64,000 nt of DNA from Hymenobacter nitidus (GCF_020447315.1 NZ_JAJADQ010000008.1:248001-312000), one strand, 5' to 3'. Positions 41,698 to 50,873 are shown, counted from the first letter of the stretch. The notes: generated by a model not told the origin, from the sequence alone. Program-made: numbers and translations.

Positions 41698-41729
41698 TTG
41701 CAAATCCGGTGCGGCCCGCCCTACCTTTG
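41698..41729 (+). promoter_or_regulatory. Promoter of the SAM-riboswitch transcript
   Basis: TTG (41698-41700) and TACCTTTG (41722-41729) with a 21-base spacer, a good match to the Bacteroidota promoter. Transcription would start about 25 bases before the riboswitch aptamer. Confidence 0.75.
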
Positions 41730-41757
41730 CGCCATCAATTCTTTATTGCCCAAAGGA

Positions 41758-41856
41758 TTGTTTTTATACAGAGGCGCTGAGAGACAGGCTCGAAGAAGCG
41801 TCGGCAACCATCCGCAACTGCCGGAACGGTGCCAATTCCTGCTCATATAAAAACAA
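41758..41856 (+). promoter_or_regulatory. SAM-I (S-box) riboswitch aptamer
   Basis: The stretch shows the S-box core in order: AGAGGCGCTGAGAG (41770-41783), a GGCTCGA-AGAAGC block, CGGCAACCA (41802-41810), and GGTGCCAATTCCTGC (41828-41842). P1 closes it with eleven consecutive pairs (41758-41768 with 41846-41856). Binding S-adenosylmethionine normally turns expression off. The next gene downstream is an amino-acid permease at 42149, so methionine or a precursor is the expected cargo. Confidence 0.9.
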
Positions 41857-41979
41857 GTTGCCGTGGATTGCTTCCCCAAACTTCCCGTTGCCATTGTTGC
41901 CGTTGCCAAAGCCGCCGCGCCCCTGCGCCGCGCGGCCGGGTGTTGTTGCTGTTGTTGAAGCGCCGGGCACTAAGCCCCC

Positions 41980-41998
41980 GGCTGGCCTGAGGCCGGCC
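41980..41998 (+). promoter_or_regulatory. Possible riboswitch expression-platform hairpin
   Basis: GGCTGGCC (41980-41987), loop TGA, and GGCCGGCC (41991-41998, one G-U pair) form an eight-bp GC stem followed by a pyrimidine-rich tract with short T-runs. It could be the terminator controlled by the S-box aptamer; no anti-terminator was worked out. Confidence 0.4.
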
Positions 41999-42148
41999 CC
42001 TCCCTTTTCCTTCATTTCTCTTTTCTGATTCCCGCGGCTGCTTCGGCCGGGCTGACGGTGCGCCTCGTTGTGCGCGGGCAACCCGGTGTAGGCGGCGCGG
42101 GCGTCGCTTATCCGATTCGCGAAGCACGACTTCGCGCTACTACTTTTT

Positions 42149-43597
42149 ATGCTTAAAAAATCACTGGAGCTGCTTCGATTGGAAGCAGCCGAAACGGGGG
42201 CCGGCACCCTGAAACGAAGCCTGAACGGCTTCAGCCTGATTGCCATCGGCATCGGGGTTATTATCGGGGCGGGCCTGTTCTCGCTCACCGGCATTGCCGC
42301 CGCCAACAACGCCGGCCCGGCCGTGACGCTGTCGTTTCTGGTAGCGGCCGTGGGCTGCGCCTTCTCGGCCTTGTGCTACGCCGAGTTTGCCTCCATGGTG
42401 CCCGTGGCCGGCTCGGCCTACACCTACTCCTACGCCACCATGGGCGAACTGTTTGCCTGGATTATCGGCTGGGATTTGATTCTGGAGTACTCGGTGGGCG
42501 CGGCTACGGTGGCCATCAGCTGGTCGCAATATCTGGTGCGCTTCCTGAGCAAGTACGACCTGCACATTCCGGCCCAGCTGGTCATGTCGCCCTTCGAGAA
42601 GGCCACTATGGCCGATGGCTCGGTGGTGTCGGGCTTCGTAAACGTGCCGGCCATGCTCATCGTGTTGGCTATTACGGCCATCATCGTGCGCGGCACCCAA
42701 GGTTCGGCCTGGTTTAATGCCCTGGTGGTAAGTCTCAAGGTGCTGGTGGTGCTGGTGTTCATTGCCCTGGGCTGGCAGTACATCGACCCCGCGAATTACC
42801 AACCCTATATTCCGCAGAACACCGGCACGTTCGGCGAGTTTGGCCTGAGCGGCATTCTGCGCGGGGCGGGCGTGGTGTTCTTCGTCTTCATCGGCTTCGA
42901 CATCGTGGCGACCATGGCCCAGGAAACCAAGAATCCGCAGAAAAACATGCCCATCGGCATCATCGGCTCCCTGCTCGTGTGCACGGTGCTGTTCATGCTT
43001 TTCGGCCACGTCATGACCGGCCTGGCCAATTACACCGAGTTCAAGGGCAGCGCCGCGCCGGTGGCCATTGCCATTGAAAAAACGCCCTATGCCTGGCTTA
43101 GCTCGGCCATTATCGTGGCTATTCTCATCGGCTACACCTCCGTTATCCTGGTCGATCTGATGGGGCAGAGCCGGGTGTTCTTCTCCATGTCCAAGGACGG
43201 GCTTCTGCCCAAGGTCTTCTCCGAAATTCACCCCCGGTTCCGCACGCCGCTGCAGTCCAATCTGCTGCTGGGGCTATTCATCAGCGTGTTTGCCGGCTTC
43301 GTGCCGATTGATGTGGTGGGTGAAATGACCAGCATCGGGACGCTGCTGGCCTTCGTGATGGTGTGCCTGGGCGTGCTGATTATGCGCAAGAAAGAACCTG
43401 ACGCTCCGCGCGGCTTCCGCACCCCGTGGGTGCCCGTAGTTCCCATTCTGGGCATCCTGACCTGCGTGCTGATGATGGTGTCCCTGCCCCTCGACACCTG
43501 GATTCGCCTGTTCGTGTGGCTGGCCATCGGCCTGGCTATCTACTATGGCTACGGCAAGAAGCACAGCAAGCTGCGGCAGGCCCAGGAGGCCGCGTAG
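42149..43597 (+). CDS. Cationic amino acid transporter-like APC permease, under SAM riboswitch
   Basis: A 482-residue APC-superfamily permease with 12 membrane segments. GIGVIIGAGLFSLTG (about 34-48) is the unwound helix-1 substrate motif; the N-terminus (TLKRSLNGFSLIAIGIG) matches the CAT (SLC7A1-4/ApcT) branch. The S-box riboswitch 293 bases upstream implies control by S-adenosylmethionine, so uptake of methionine or a related amino acid is inferred rather than cationic amino acids. Confidence 0.92.
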   Translation: MLKKSLELLRLEAAETGAGTLKRSLNGFSLIAIGIGVIIGAGLFSLTGIAAANNAGPAVTLSFLVAAVGCAFSALCYAEFASMVPVAGSAYTYSYATMGELFAWIIGWDLILEYSVGAATVAISWSQYLVRFLSKYDLHIPAQLVMSPFEKATMADGSVVSGFVNVPAMLIVLAITAIIVRGTQGSAWFNALVVSLKVLVVLVFIALGWQYIDPANYQPYIPQNTGTFGEFGLSGILRGAGVVFFVFIGFDIVATMAQETKNPQKNMPIGIIGSLLVCTVLFMLFGHVMTGLANYTEFKGSAAPVAIAIEKTPYAWLSSAIIVAILIGYTSVILVDLMGQSRVFFSMSKDGLLPKVFSEIHPRFRTPLQSNLLLGLFISVFAGFVPIDVVGEMTSIGTLLAFVMVCLGVLIMRKKEPDAPRGFRTPWVPVVPILGILTCVLMMVSLPLDTWIRLFVWLAIGLAIYYGYGKKHSKLRQAQEAA

Positions 43598-43706
43598 TCG
43601 GCCGCGCCCCCATTTAAAAAGCCCTTGGCGGTTCTTCTTCAGCGCTGAACGGTGGTTGTGCAGGCGGGTTTAATGGCCCTTCACAGATACGGACATTTTG
43701 CTGGCA

Positions 43707-43811
43707 CCCGCTGTAGAGACACATATTTGCGTCTCAATCGGTGCTGACGTTGTTACGACGCGTGCCTGATTGTACAACGACCGAGACGCAAATATGCGTC
43801 TCTACAGCGGG
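43707..43811. repeat. Intergenic inverted repeat after the permease
   Basis: Left arm 43707-43735 (CCCGCTGTAGAGACACATAT...) pairs with 43783-43811 (...ATGCGTCTCTACAGCGGG) over 29 bases with one or two mismatches. The 47-base loop holds GTTGTTACGACG / TACAACGAC. Motif GAGACGCAAATATGCGTCTC differs from the other elements here. It lies between convergent genes. Confidence 0.85.
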
Positions 43812-43828
43812 CAAAGGGGGAACTGCTG

Positions 43829-45307
43829 TTACGGGCGCCTGAGCACCTTTTGCAGTAGGGGCCGGGCTTCGGGCACCAGCCCCAGCCCGAGCAGGGCGCC
43901 GCCGTAGAGGGCCGTGAGCAGAGTGCCGCGCAGTAGCATGGTCAGCAGCTTGGAGGGCAGGGCGGGCAGCAGCCACACCAGCCCGCCGGCGCCGGCCGCC
44001 ACCACCATAATCAGGGGAATTCGCCAAGTGAAGGGCTGCAGCCGGTAGCTGTACCACACAAACCAGGTCCGGGCCGTGTTGATGGCTACAATGGCAAAGA
44101 GCGTGGCCAGGGCCGAGCCCGTAATGCCGAATACCGGAATCAGCAGGCGGTTGAGCACAATAGTAACGCCGGCCAGCGACAGGTTGAAAATCAAATCGAA
44201 GCGGTAGCGCGGCGAGGTAACGACGATCAGGCCATTGACGCCGGTGATGCCGTCGTAGAGGCGCCCGGCCAGCAGCAGCAGCACGGCCGTGGTGCCGGTG
44301 GCATACACCGGATTCCTGATAAGTGAGTAGATGAAGTCGAGGTTGAGGCTGATGCCCAGGGCCAGATAGCAGCCCAGAATGGTGTTGAGGCGGGTAGTGT
44401 CGCGGTAGAAGTCGGCCATCTTGCCCAGGTCCTGATCTTTCCAGTACTGGGCCAGCAGCGGGAAGGCAATCTTGTTGAGCGAGCGGGCCGGGATGGTCAG
44501 GGCCGTGCTGATGTTGTAGGCAATGCCGTAGATACCGGCCGCTGCCAGCCCGATCTGGGCACTTACCATCCACGAATCGATAAAGCCCAGGATGCTGCCC
44601 GACAGGCTGGAAAGCAGCGCAAACCCGCCGAAGCGCACGATTTCACTGACGGGCCGCACCCGCAGCGCCGCCCGTGTGGGCCGCAGGTGCAGCTCGCCGA
44701 TGTAGGCCAGATAGCCGGTGAGCAGCAGCGAAATAACGCCGTAGAGCCCGATGTAGCCCAGCACGAACTCATGAAACTGCAGAAAGCCTTTGCCATACAG
44801 CAGGGCCAGACTGGCAATAAGCACGCGCAGCACGATATCCTGCAGAAACGAGGAAAAAGCCGTGTGGTAGAGGCCCTTCAGGTAGGCATCCTGCAGCGAA
44901 TACAGCAGCGTAAACAGCGCCAACAGGCTGCCCCAGGCGTAGAAGGGCTGCAGCAGGGCCACGTCGGCCGGTTCATAGCGGGCCAGAATCAGGGGCTTTG
45001 CCAACAAGTAAAAGGCCGTAATCAGGGCGAAGCCGAGCATGGGCAGGCCCAGCAGAAACGGCAGGAAACCATGATGTCCGGCCTCGCGGTTGCGGAAATA
45101 TGGGAAGAAGCGGATGCCCACGCTGGCAAACCCAAAGGCCGAAAACTGTGCGTACACCGTGGCAATGGACACCAGCAGCGTGGTCAGGCCCAGCTGGGCG
45201 GGCGCCAGCAGCGTGGGCAGCACGAAGGCTGTATTGACGAAGCCCAGGGCCAGCCCGAAATAGGAAATAACCGTATTGCGCAGTCCCTGCCGCTGAACGA
45301 TGCCCAA
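43829..45307 (-). CDS. Polysaccharide flippase (Wzx/MATE-like)
   Basis: A 492-residue integral membrane protein with about 12-14 helices, of the polysaccharide biosynthesis (Wzx, MOP) superfamily that flips lipid-linked glycans to the outer leaflet. GFGGFALLSSLSGSILGFIDSWMVS in the middle (cut: FGGFALLSSLSGSILGFID) is typical. The start is TTG at 45307; no ATG fits. A 32-base octamer tandem repeat begins six bases upstream. It is the distal end of the minus-strand glycan gene set. Confidence 0.85.
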   Translation of the reverse strand: MGIVQRQGLRNTVISYFGLALGFVNTAFVLPTLLAPAQLGLTTLLVSIATVYAQFSAFGFASVGIRFFPYFRNREAGHHGFLPFLLGLPMLGFALITAFYLLAKPLILARYEPADVALLQPFYAWGSLLALFTLLYSLQDAYLKGLYHTAFSSFLQDIVLRVLIASLALLYGKGFLQFHEFVLGYIGLYGVISLLLTGYLAYIGELHLRPTRAALRVRPVSEIVRFGGFALLSSLSGSILGFIDSWMVSAQIGLAAAGIYGIAYNISTALTIPARSLNKIAFPLLAQYWKDQDLGKMADFYRDTTRLNTILGCYLALGISLNLDFIYSLIRNPVYATGTTAVLLLLAGRLYDGITGVNGLIVVTSPRYRFDLIFNLSLAGVTIVLNRLLIPVFGITGSALATLFAIVAINTARTWFVWYSYRLQPFTWRIPLIMVVAAGAGGLVWLLPALPSKLLTMLLRGTLLTALYGGALLGLGLVPEARPLLQKVLRRP

Positions 45308-45312
45308 GAGAG

Positions 45313-45407
45313 GTGAGTTAGTGAGTTAGTGAGTTAGTGAGTTGGTCATTCTGTGAGTTGAAGCCGCGCTGGCAGAACATTAAACTCACCAAGTCACTAA
45401 CTCACCA
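45313..45407. repeat. Octamer tandem repeat with inverted partner
   Basis: Four copies of GTGAGTTA (45313-45344, last copy ends G) lie directly upstream of the flippase start. A degenerate inverted copy (ACTCACCAAGTCACTAACTC, about 45384-45403) lies 40 bases away and contains the stop codon of the deacetylase gene (TAG at 45397-45399). Confidence 0.75.
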
Positions 45408-46758
45408 TTTCACAGATGTCGAGGCCATTGACGAAAGCCACCTGGCGGCCGCGAAGGTACTGCATGATGGCGTGGAACTGCTGCGGGCCGTTGTGCTCGT
45501 TGGCCGGGTCGAAGTTCTCGTTGTGCCACAGCACCGTGCAAACGCCCCCGAACCGCTCGATTTCTTCGAACATGGGTTGCAGAGCCGGCAGGATTTCGCC
45601 GGGGGCCAGCCGCAGGTAGTGGGGGTGGTAGAGCGTGGCGTCCATCACATTGAGCGGGATTTCGAGGAAGCGGTACGGGCGGCCCTGCTCGAAATCAAAT
45701 AAGTGAAACGGCAGGCAATAGGAGTTGCGAAAGCCAAAGTGCTCGGCAAAGCCCAGGGTGGTGTCGTAGCGAAACAGCAGGGAATCGAGCAGGATGGGCG
45801 TCATGCGGGGCTCCCAGCTCAGGTAGTGAAACCGGCTGCCCTTCACGTCGTGGCCGGTGCAGCGCTGCAGCCGGTGCTCCTCCCGCTTCAGATTGCCGCC
45901 GTGGGTGGCCCGCCCGATGCTCCCGTGCAGCCCCACTTCCGCGTCGCCGATGGCCGGGGCAATCCGGGACCAAGCTTTTTCCACTGCATAATCCGCATTG
46001 GGCGTGCCGTTGGCGGCGCTGCGGTGTTCGGGTAGAAAGAAAAACGTGCTTTTAGCCCCGTAGCTGGCCACCGTTTTGTGTACCAACTCCAGGTTGTTCC
46101 AAGCATCAGGTTTTGTTACGTGTTGCCAGATCTGCCGCCCGAAGCCGAGCCAGTCGCGGCGCTGTAAGGCGGCTTTGGCCGGCGCTTTCCAGGCACTGCG
46201 CAGGTTGTCGATGTCGTGGGTGATGAAGGCGGCAAAAGGCGCTTCGGTGGCCCAGCGCCGGGGCACCAGCACTTGCCCGCTGACGTGCTCTACGGCCGTC
46301 TTGAGCACGTCGAAGTAGTAGTTCACCACGGGCACGGCCACGAAGCCGTAGCGGTGCTGCACGCTGGCCGAGTAGGGGAAGCGGCCGTGCTGGTCCCGCT
46401 CGTCGGAAAAAAACTCCTGCCAGCCGCTGAGCAGATAGAAAGCCGCCGCAATAATGTCGGCGTGAATCAAGACGCGGTTATTTGGCAGCAGCTCCAGCAG
46501 GGGCTGTTCCGGAGCGGCATCAAAGAAAAAAGGAATAGACCGGCCTTGGTAGTCGCGGTAATTGGGGGCGGGTGGATAGGGCTGGCGCAGCTCGAAGAAC
46601 TGCCCGGCCCCCTCCGCTACGGCTACCGGCAGCTGATTACCAGCGTAGCCAATAAGATGAGTTGGGGCCGCCGGAAAGGCCAGCTGAAAGTGCCGTAGCA
46701 CGTAGGCCAGGCGGATTTTGGGAGAAACGGGCGGAATAGCAGGCAGAGCAGGCAGCAT
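45397..46758 (-). CDS. Polysaccharide deacetylase family protein (DUF7033-like N-terminus)
   Basis: A 453-residue soluble protein. FITHDIDNL (about 188-196) is the NodB-type metal motif; HGS in GLHGSIGRATH and a later DTTLGF block fit the polysaccharide deacetylase fold. The N-terminal 180 residues resemble the DUF7033 domain often found with it in Bacteroidota glycan loci. The stop is inside the inverted part of the octamer repeat. It probably removes N- or O-acetyl groups from surface sugars. Confidence 0.82.
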   Translation of the reverse strand: MLPALPAIPPVSPKIRLAYVLRHFQLAFPAAPTHLIGYAGNQLPVAVAEGAGQFFELRQPYPPAPNYRDYQGRSIPFFFDAAPEQPLLELLPNNRVLIHADIIAAAFYLLSGWQEFFSDERDQHGRFPYSASVQHRYGFVAVPVVNYYFDVLKTAVEHVSGQVLVPRRWATEAPFAAFITHDIDNLRSAWKAPAKAALQRRDWLGFGRQIWQHVTKPDAWNNLELVHKTVASYGAKSTFFFLPEHRSAANGTPNADYAVEKAWSRIAPAIGDAEVGLHGSIGRATHGGNLKREEHRLQRCTGHDVKGSRFHYLSWEPRMTPILLDSLLFRYDTTLGFAEHFGFRNSYCLPFHLFDFEQGRPYRFLEIPLNVMDATLYHPHYLRLAPGEILPALQPMFEEIERFGGVCTVLWHNENFDPANEHNGPQQFHAIMQYLRGRQVAFVNGLDICEMVS

Positions 46759-46809
46759 AGTGGCCGCAAAGTAATGAAAGGCGTTCGGGCCGGGCGGTAT
46801 TTCCTGCCG

Positions 46810-48135
46810 TCAGCGCGCCGGAAGCGGCCTGGAATCGAGCCATTCGGCTAAAAGGCGTACGGCGCGCTGCTGGCTGTGGCCTTCCTCGGGCGTGCCCAGC
46901 GTGGCGTTGTAGTAGGCCGCGCGCCGGTACAGGTCGGTGGGCTTGTGCTCCTGGTAGCGCCGCAGTAATTCGCCCAGTTCGGGCAGCGAATAGGCGCGCT
47001 CACTCAGGCCGTGGGCCACGTAGCCGTAGTAGTCGTCGGCCACGCCGTGGGTGCCGAAGCGGAAGTACAGACTGGCTACGTTCAGCAGCACGGCTTCGAG
47101 GTGGGTGCTGGTGTCGGCCGCAATCAAAGCATCCTGCTGCCCCAGAAACTCGAAGACATTTTGCTGCCGGGCGTCGGAAAATTGCAGCTCCGGGTATTGC
47201 CGGGTTAGAAAACCAAAGTCGCGCCCGTCGCCGGGGTGGGGGCGCAGCGTGAAGGTAAGGGCCGGAAACTCGCGCAGCAGGTAATGCAGCGCGGCCGTTA
47301 CCGCCTCGGTTTCATCCAGCGTGTTGATGGCCAAGCCCACGCGCCGCACCTCCGGGCTCCGGTTTTTTTGCGCCAGAAACGTGTCGGCCTTGGGCATGCC
47401 CACCAGCTCGACCCGGCCGTGCACGGGGCCGCACTGCCGGTATTTATCCAGCGCGTCCTGGCCTTCCAGCAAGCTCAGATCGAAGCCCAGGGGTGGAAAG
47501 TTGGTGCTCACGCTAGCGTGCTGCACGTAGGCCGTAGGTACCCCGCAGGCCCGGGCCGCCAGCAGCAGCGCCCGGGCGTCGTCGTTGTGGTCGTTGGCAA
47601 ACACAATGGCGCGGGGCTGGTAGTGGCGCAGGGCCCGCACGTACACTTCATAGTAGCCAATGGCGTTGAAAACCAGGTCGAAAAACCGCCAGGCGCGCTG
47701 GCCCTCCGTTTTGTGTAGCGCCCACAGCACCGCCGGATACTGCCAGTAGTAGAGCAGCTTGCGCCGCAACGAAAGCCGGTTGACCTGCTGATTATACCGC
47801 CCGATTTGTTTGCTCTGCCCGGCCACCAGCACGCTACTCGGCAGCGCCTCCCGGATAAAGTGCAGGGCCTCGTAGTTGTTCTGGCTGACCACGTACAACC
47901 ACACTGCGCCTTGCAGCTGCTCGGGGTTGCGGATGGGCCGGAACACGTTGCCCACCAGCCGCAGGGCCGCGTAGCCCAGCACTTTGGCCAGGCGCCGCAG
48001 CGGGCTGGCCGGGGAAATCTTAGCCAACAAGTGGGCTGGAAACGAAGCAAAATGGTCGGTGAACCGGACGTAGAGAATATCCCGCAAGCGTGCGGTGGGC
48101 TTGTCTGTTGCTAAGTTGCCCACCCGCTTATCCAA
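46810..48135 (-). CDS. GT-B-type glycosyl or glycerophosphate transferase-like protein
   Basis: A 441-residue protein. TLRPHPGDGRDF and DALIAADTSTHLEAVL (about 318-380) resemble the nucleotide-binding half of GT-B enzymes such as polysialyl- or CDP-glycerol-type transferases, some of which use CMP- or CDP-sugars. Given the pse genes next to it, a CMP-pseudaminic-acid transferase is a reasonable guess but not shown. The start is TTG at 48135, overlapping the preceding gene by eight bases. Confidence 0.65.
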   Translation of the reverse strand: MDKRVGNLATDKPTARLRDILYVRFTDHFASFPAHLLAKISPASPLRRLAKVLGYAALRLVGNVFRPIRNPEQLQGAVWLYVVSQNNYEALHFIREALPSSVLVAGQSKQIGRYNQQVNRLSLRRKLLYYWQYPAVLWALHKTEGQRAWRFFDLVFNAIGYYEVYVRALRHYQPRAIVFANDHNDDARALLLAARACGVPTAYVQHASVSTNFPPLGFDLSLLEGQDALDKYRQCGPVHGRVELVGMPKADTFLAQKNRSPEVRRVGLAINTLDETEAVTAALHYLLREFPALTFTLRPHPGDGRDFGFLTRQYPELQFSDARQQNVFEFLGQQDALIAADTSTHLEAVLLNVASLYFRFGTHGVADDYYGYVAHGLSERAYSLPELGELLRRYQEHKPTDLYRRAAYYNATLGTPEEGHSQQRAVRLLAEWLDSRPLPAR

Positions 48136-48838
48136 TGTGGCGAATCAGCATAAAAGCCTCAGCAAACGGCTGCCCGATAACTACGCCCCAGCGCTGGGCC
48201 TGAATGCGCAGGGCTTCGGGGGAGCGGGGATGGGGGTAGGCCCGCTTCTCAAACTCGTAGGCTTCCATGCCCGCAATTTTGGCTGCCACATCTTCCTCTG
48301 TCACGGCCAGAAAGAAGTTAGGCAGGAAAGGGTTGGGGTAGTTGGCCGCCTGCCATTCGGTCGAGGAAGGCGTTTCGCAGGCTATAATAGTGCGCATCGG
48401 CTCGCCGGGCAGGGGCCGGGTGCCGGTAATAACAGCCTCGAAGGTGCGGCGGTGGTCAATATTCGTGTCGCCGCCGTGGTGGGTGAAGATGATATCGGGC
48501 TGGAATTCCTCCTTTTCCTGTTCTACCACTTTCACTATGTCCAGCAGGTCCACGGAGTCGAAGCGGTTATCGGCAAAGTCGTAGATGCCAGTGGAGGCGT
48601 AGCCGATGGCCTCGGCGGCCCGCCGGATGTTGCCGCGGTGCACGCTCAGCTCGGCGGCCCACTTTTCCGGGTCGCGCACGGCACTGCGGGAGGTGATGCC
48701 CTCCCCCAGAATCACGGCCCGGGCCGTGCAGCCCTGCCGGTGTACGAGGCGGTGAATAGTGGCGCCCAGGCCCAGCAGCTCATCGTCGGGGTGGGCTACA
48801 ACCACCAGAATCTTCTTGTTAATCCACTCCATCAGCAT
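48128..48838 (-). CDS. PIG-L / LmbE family deacetylase
   Basis: A 236-residue zinc-dependent N-deacetylase-type protein. AHPDDE (15-20) and HHGGDTNIDHR (about 118-128) are the metal-binding motifs. It may remove an acetyl group from an N-acetyl sugar in the neighbouring pathway. The ATG at 48838 overlaps the previous stop (48819) by 20 bases; an ATG six bases later gives a shorter overlap. It is within the pse-type operon. Confidence 0.87.
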   Translation of the reverse strand: MLMEWINKKILVVVAHPDDELLGLGATIHRLVHRQGCTARAVILGEGITSRSAVRDPEKWAAELSVHRGNIRRAAEAIGYASTGIYDFADNRFDSVDLLDIVKVVEQEKEEFQPDIIFTHHGGDTNIDHRRTFEAVITGTRPLPGEPMRTIIACETPSSTEWQAANYPNPFLPNFFLAVTEEDVAAKIAGMEAYEFEKRAYPHPRSPEALRIQAQRWGVVIGQPFAEAFMLIRHIG

Positions 48839-49766
48839 CGGGGGAAAAAGCCAGCAGGCGGCGGTACTCGTCGGGCAGAACAGACGAAAACGGCTGGCCG
48901 GTGTAAAACTTGATGCCCCGGCGGCGCAGGAAGTCCCGGAAATCCTCTTCCACGGCCGTAAACGCGCCCTGGGTTTTCATCGTGTCGAGGTGAAACACCA
49001 CGTCGTTGCAGCGCAGCTCGGCCGTGGCCGGCTCGTAGGAAACCCGCACATTCAGCTGCTTGTAGGCTGCCAGCTGCTCGTAGTCCTGCACGATGCGCTG
49101 TACCAGCTGCTCGTTGCGGGCCGCATCGTGGCTGGGGTACATGTTTTCCCGCAGTATCTTCACCGGAATGCCGCCGGCCAGGCAGCCGTCGGGCAAATCC
49201 TTGTTGATAAGCGAGTTAGTGCCAATCACCACGTTGTTGCCGATGCGGCGGTTAGGCAGCACCGTCGACTTAGCCGGCAGCCACACTTTGTCGCCGATGT
49301 GCACGGGGCCAAAGTCGGCGGGGAAGCCTTCCAGAATGGGCAGGTAGGAACCGTGGGTCCACACGGCCACGTCTTCGCCAATGCCCACGTACTCGCCGAT
49401 GTGAATGGCGTGGTTGACGTTGAGCGTAATCCGGGCGCAAATCATGGAGTAGGACCCCACCCGCAGGTGGGCGTCCTCACTGAACTTGCCGCCGTGTCCC
49501 ACCACTACGTTCGAGTCCCAGTACACGTACTCGCCCACGTGAATAGTGCGGGCCGTCAGGCTGTTGGCGTTGCCAAAGATGGTCAGGTTGCCGATAGTCA
49601 ACTCCTGACCCACCAGAAACGTGTTGTTGGCGCCCAGTGTCACGTTGTCGCCGATAACGCAGGAAGCGGCCCGGATGGTGGTGTTGGGGCCAATGCGGAA
49701 GTTGCTGCCAATCGAGAGGTGATCGGCAATGATGTAGCTGCCGTGGTCGAATTTCCGGATTTCCAT
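48819..49766 (-). CDS. Left-handed beta-helix acyltransferase
   Basis: A 315-residue protein, residues 10-205 a hexapeptide repeat beta-helix ([LIV]GxxxxI units such as IGDNVTLGANN and IGEYVGIGEDV), ending with the classical AGGIPVKIL closure, and residues 210-315 a charged C-terminal domain. It is of the O- or N-acyltransferase type and a good candidate for tailoring pseudaminic acid or its glycan. It is followed by the PIG-L gene with overlapping ends and preceded by pseI (46 bases). Confidence 0.85.
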   Translation of the reverse strand: MEIRKFDHGSYIIADHLSIGSNFRIGPNTTIRAASCVIGDNVTLGANNTFLVGQELTIGNLTIFGNANSLTARTIHVGEYVYWDSNVVVGHGGKFSEDAHLRVGSYSMICARITLNVNHAIHIGEYVGIGEDVAVWTHGSYLPILEGFPADFGPVHIGDKVWLPAKSTVLPNRRIGNNVVIGTNSLINKDLPDGCLAGGIPVKILRENMYPSHDAARNEQLVQRIVQDYEQLAAYKQLNVRVSYEPATAELRCNDVVFHLDTMKTQGAFTAVEEDFRDFLRRRGIKFYTGQPFSSVLPDEYRRLLAFSPDADGVD

Positions 49767-49812
49767 AGCCGTGAAGGTAGTAAATCAGTGGGGCCGGTGA
49801 GAAAAAGCCGGA

Positions 49813-50865
49813 TTACAGCACGGCCCAGGTAAGGGCCGTGCCGCGCCGGACGGCCTGGCGCACCGGGCGGCCCAGCACTTCGGGCAGGTAGTGCGGGGCC
49901 AGCCCGTGGCCGGGCCGAATCACGCGGATATTCTCGGGCGTCAGCACGTCGCCGGCCTGCAGATCTTCCACCACATAAATGGAGCGGCGGAAGCCCAATG
50001 ACTTTTTCTCCGCTTCCGTGGGGCCATAAAATACAGTGCCGAGAGCCTGCTGGGCCTGGCGGCACTCCAGCACCAGTCGCTGCATCTCGTCGGGCTCCAT
50101 CGAAAACGAGGAATCGGGGCCGCCGTCGGCGCGCCGGATGGTGAGGTGCTTTTCAATGACCGTCGCACCCAGCACCGTGGCAGCCACGCTGACGCCGGTG
50201 CCCATGGTGTGGTCGGAAAGGCCCACCTGGCAGCCGAACATGGCCCGCAGGTGCGGAATAGTGTGCAGGTTGGTGTTGTGGGGCTGGGCCGGGTAGGTGC
50301 TGGTGCACTTGAGCAGCACGAGCTGGTCGTTGCCTTCTTCCTCGCGCACGATGCGCACCATGCGCTCCAAGTCGGCCAAATCGGCCATGCCGGTGGAGAT
50401 GATGACGGGCTTGCCGGTGCGAGCCGCCCGCCGGATGAGGTCGGGCCAGTTGTTTTCGAACGAGGCAATCTTGTAGGCCGGGCATTTCAGGGTTTCCAGA
50501 AAGTCGACGGCCTCGACGGAAAACGGGGAGCTGAACCCCACCATGCCCCGCTCGGCGGCGCGGGCAAAAATGGGCGCGTGCCACTCGAAGGGCGTGTGGT
50601 TGGTGGTGTAGAGCTCGTACAACGATTGGCCTTCCCAGTCGTCATTCGCCCCGCGCACGATGAAGTCGGGCTCCCGGCTGTCGAGCGTGAGCATGTCGGG
50701 CGTGCTGGTCTGGATTTTCAGGCCCTGGCAGCCCGCGTCGGCGGCGGCATCCACAATAGCCAGGGCTTTTTCCAGGCTCTGGCCGTGGTTGCCCGACATC
50801 TCAGCAATGATAAACGGCGGCTGACCCGCGCCAATCTGGTGGTTGCCCAGGATGATATTCTGCAT
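49813..50865 (-). CDS. pseI: Pseudaminic acid synthase
   Basis: A 350-residue NeuB-family synthase: TIM barrel (1-280) and C-terminal SAF (antifreeze-like) domain (290-350). It condenses 6-deoxy-AltdiNAc with phosphoenolpyruvate to pseudaminic acid. MLTLDSREPDF (about 58-68) and KHLTIRRADGGPDSSFSM (about 240-257) are PseI-type motifs rather than NeuB or LegI type. The gene begins eight bases after pseG/H. Confidence 0.93.
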   Translation of the reverse strand: MQNIILGNHQIGAGQPPFIIAEMSGNHGQSLEKALAIVDAAADAGCQGLKIQTSTPDMLTLDSREPDFIVRGANDDWEGQSLYELYTTNHTPFEWHAPIFARAAERGMVGFSSPFSVEAVDFLETLKCPAYKIASFENNWPDLIRRAARTGKPVIISTGMADLADLERMVRIVREEEGNDQLVLLKCTSTYPAQPHNTNLHTIPHLRAMFGCQVGLSDHTMGTGVSVAATVLGATVIEKHLTIRRADGGPDSSFSMEPDEMQRLVLECRQAQQALGTVFYGPTEAEKKSLGFRRSIYVVEDLQAGDVLTPENIRVIRPGHGLAPHYLPEVLGRPVRQAVRRGTALTWAVL

Positions 50866-50873
50866 GGATAGGT

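Noticed and set aside
45313..45407. CRISPR-like array
   Set aside because: Octamers are contiguous without spacers and no cas genes exist; it is a simple tandem repeat.
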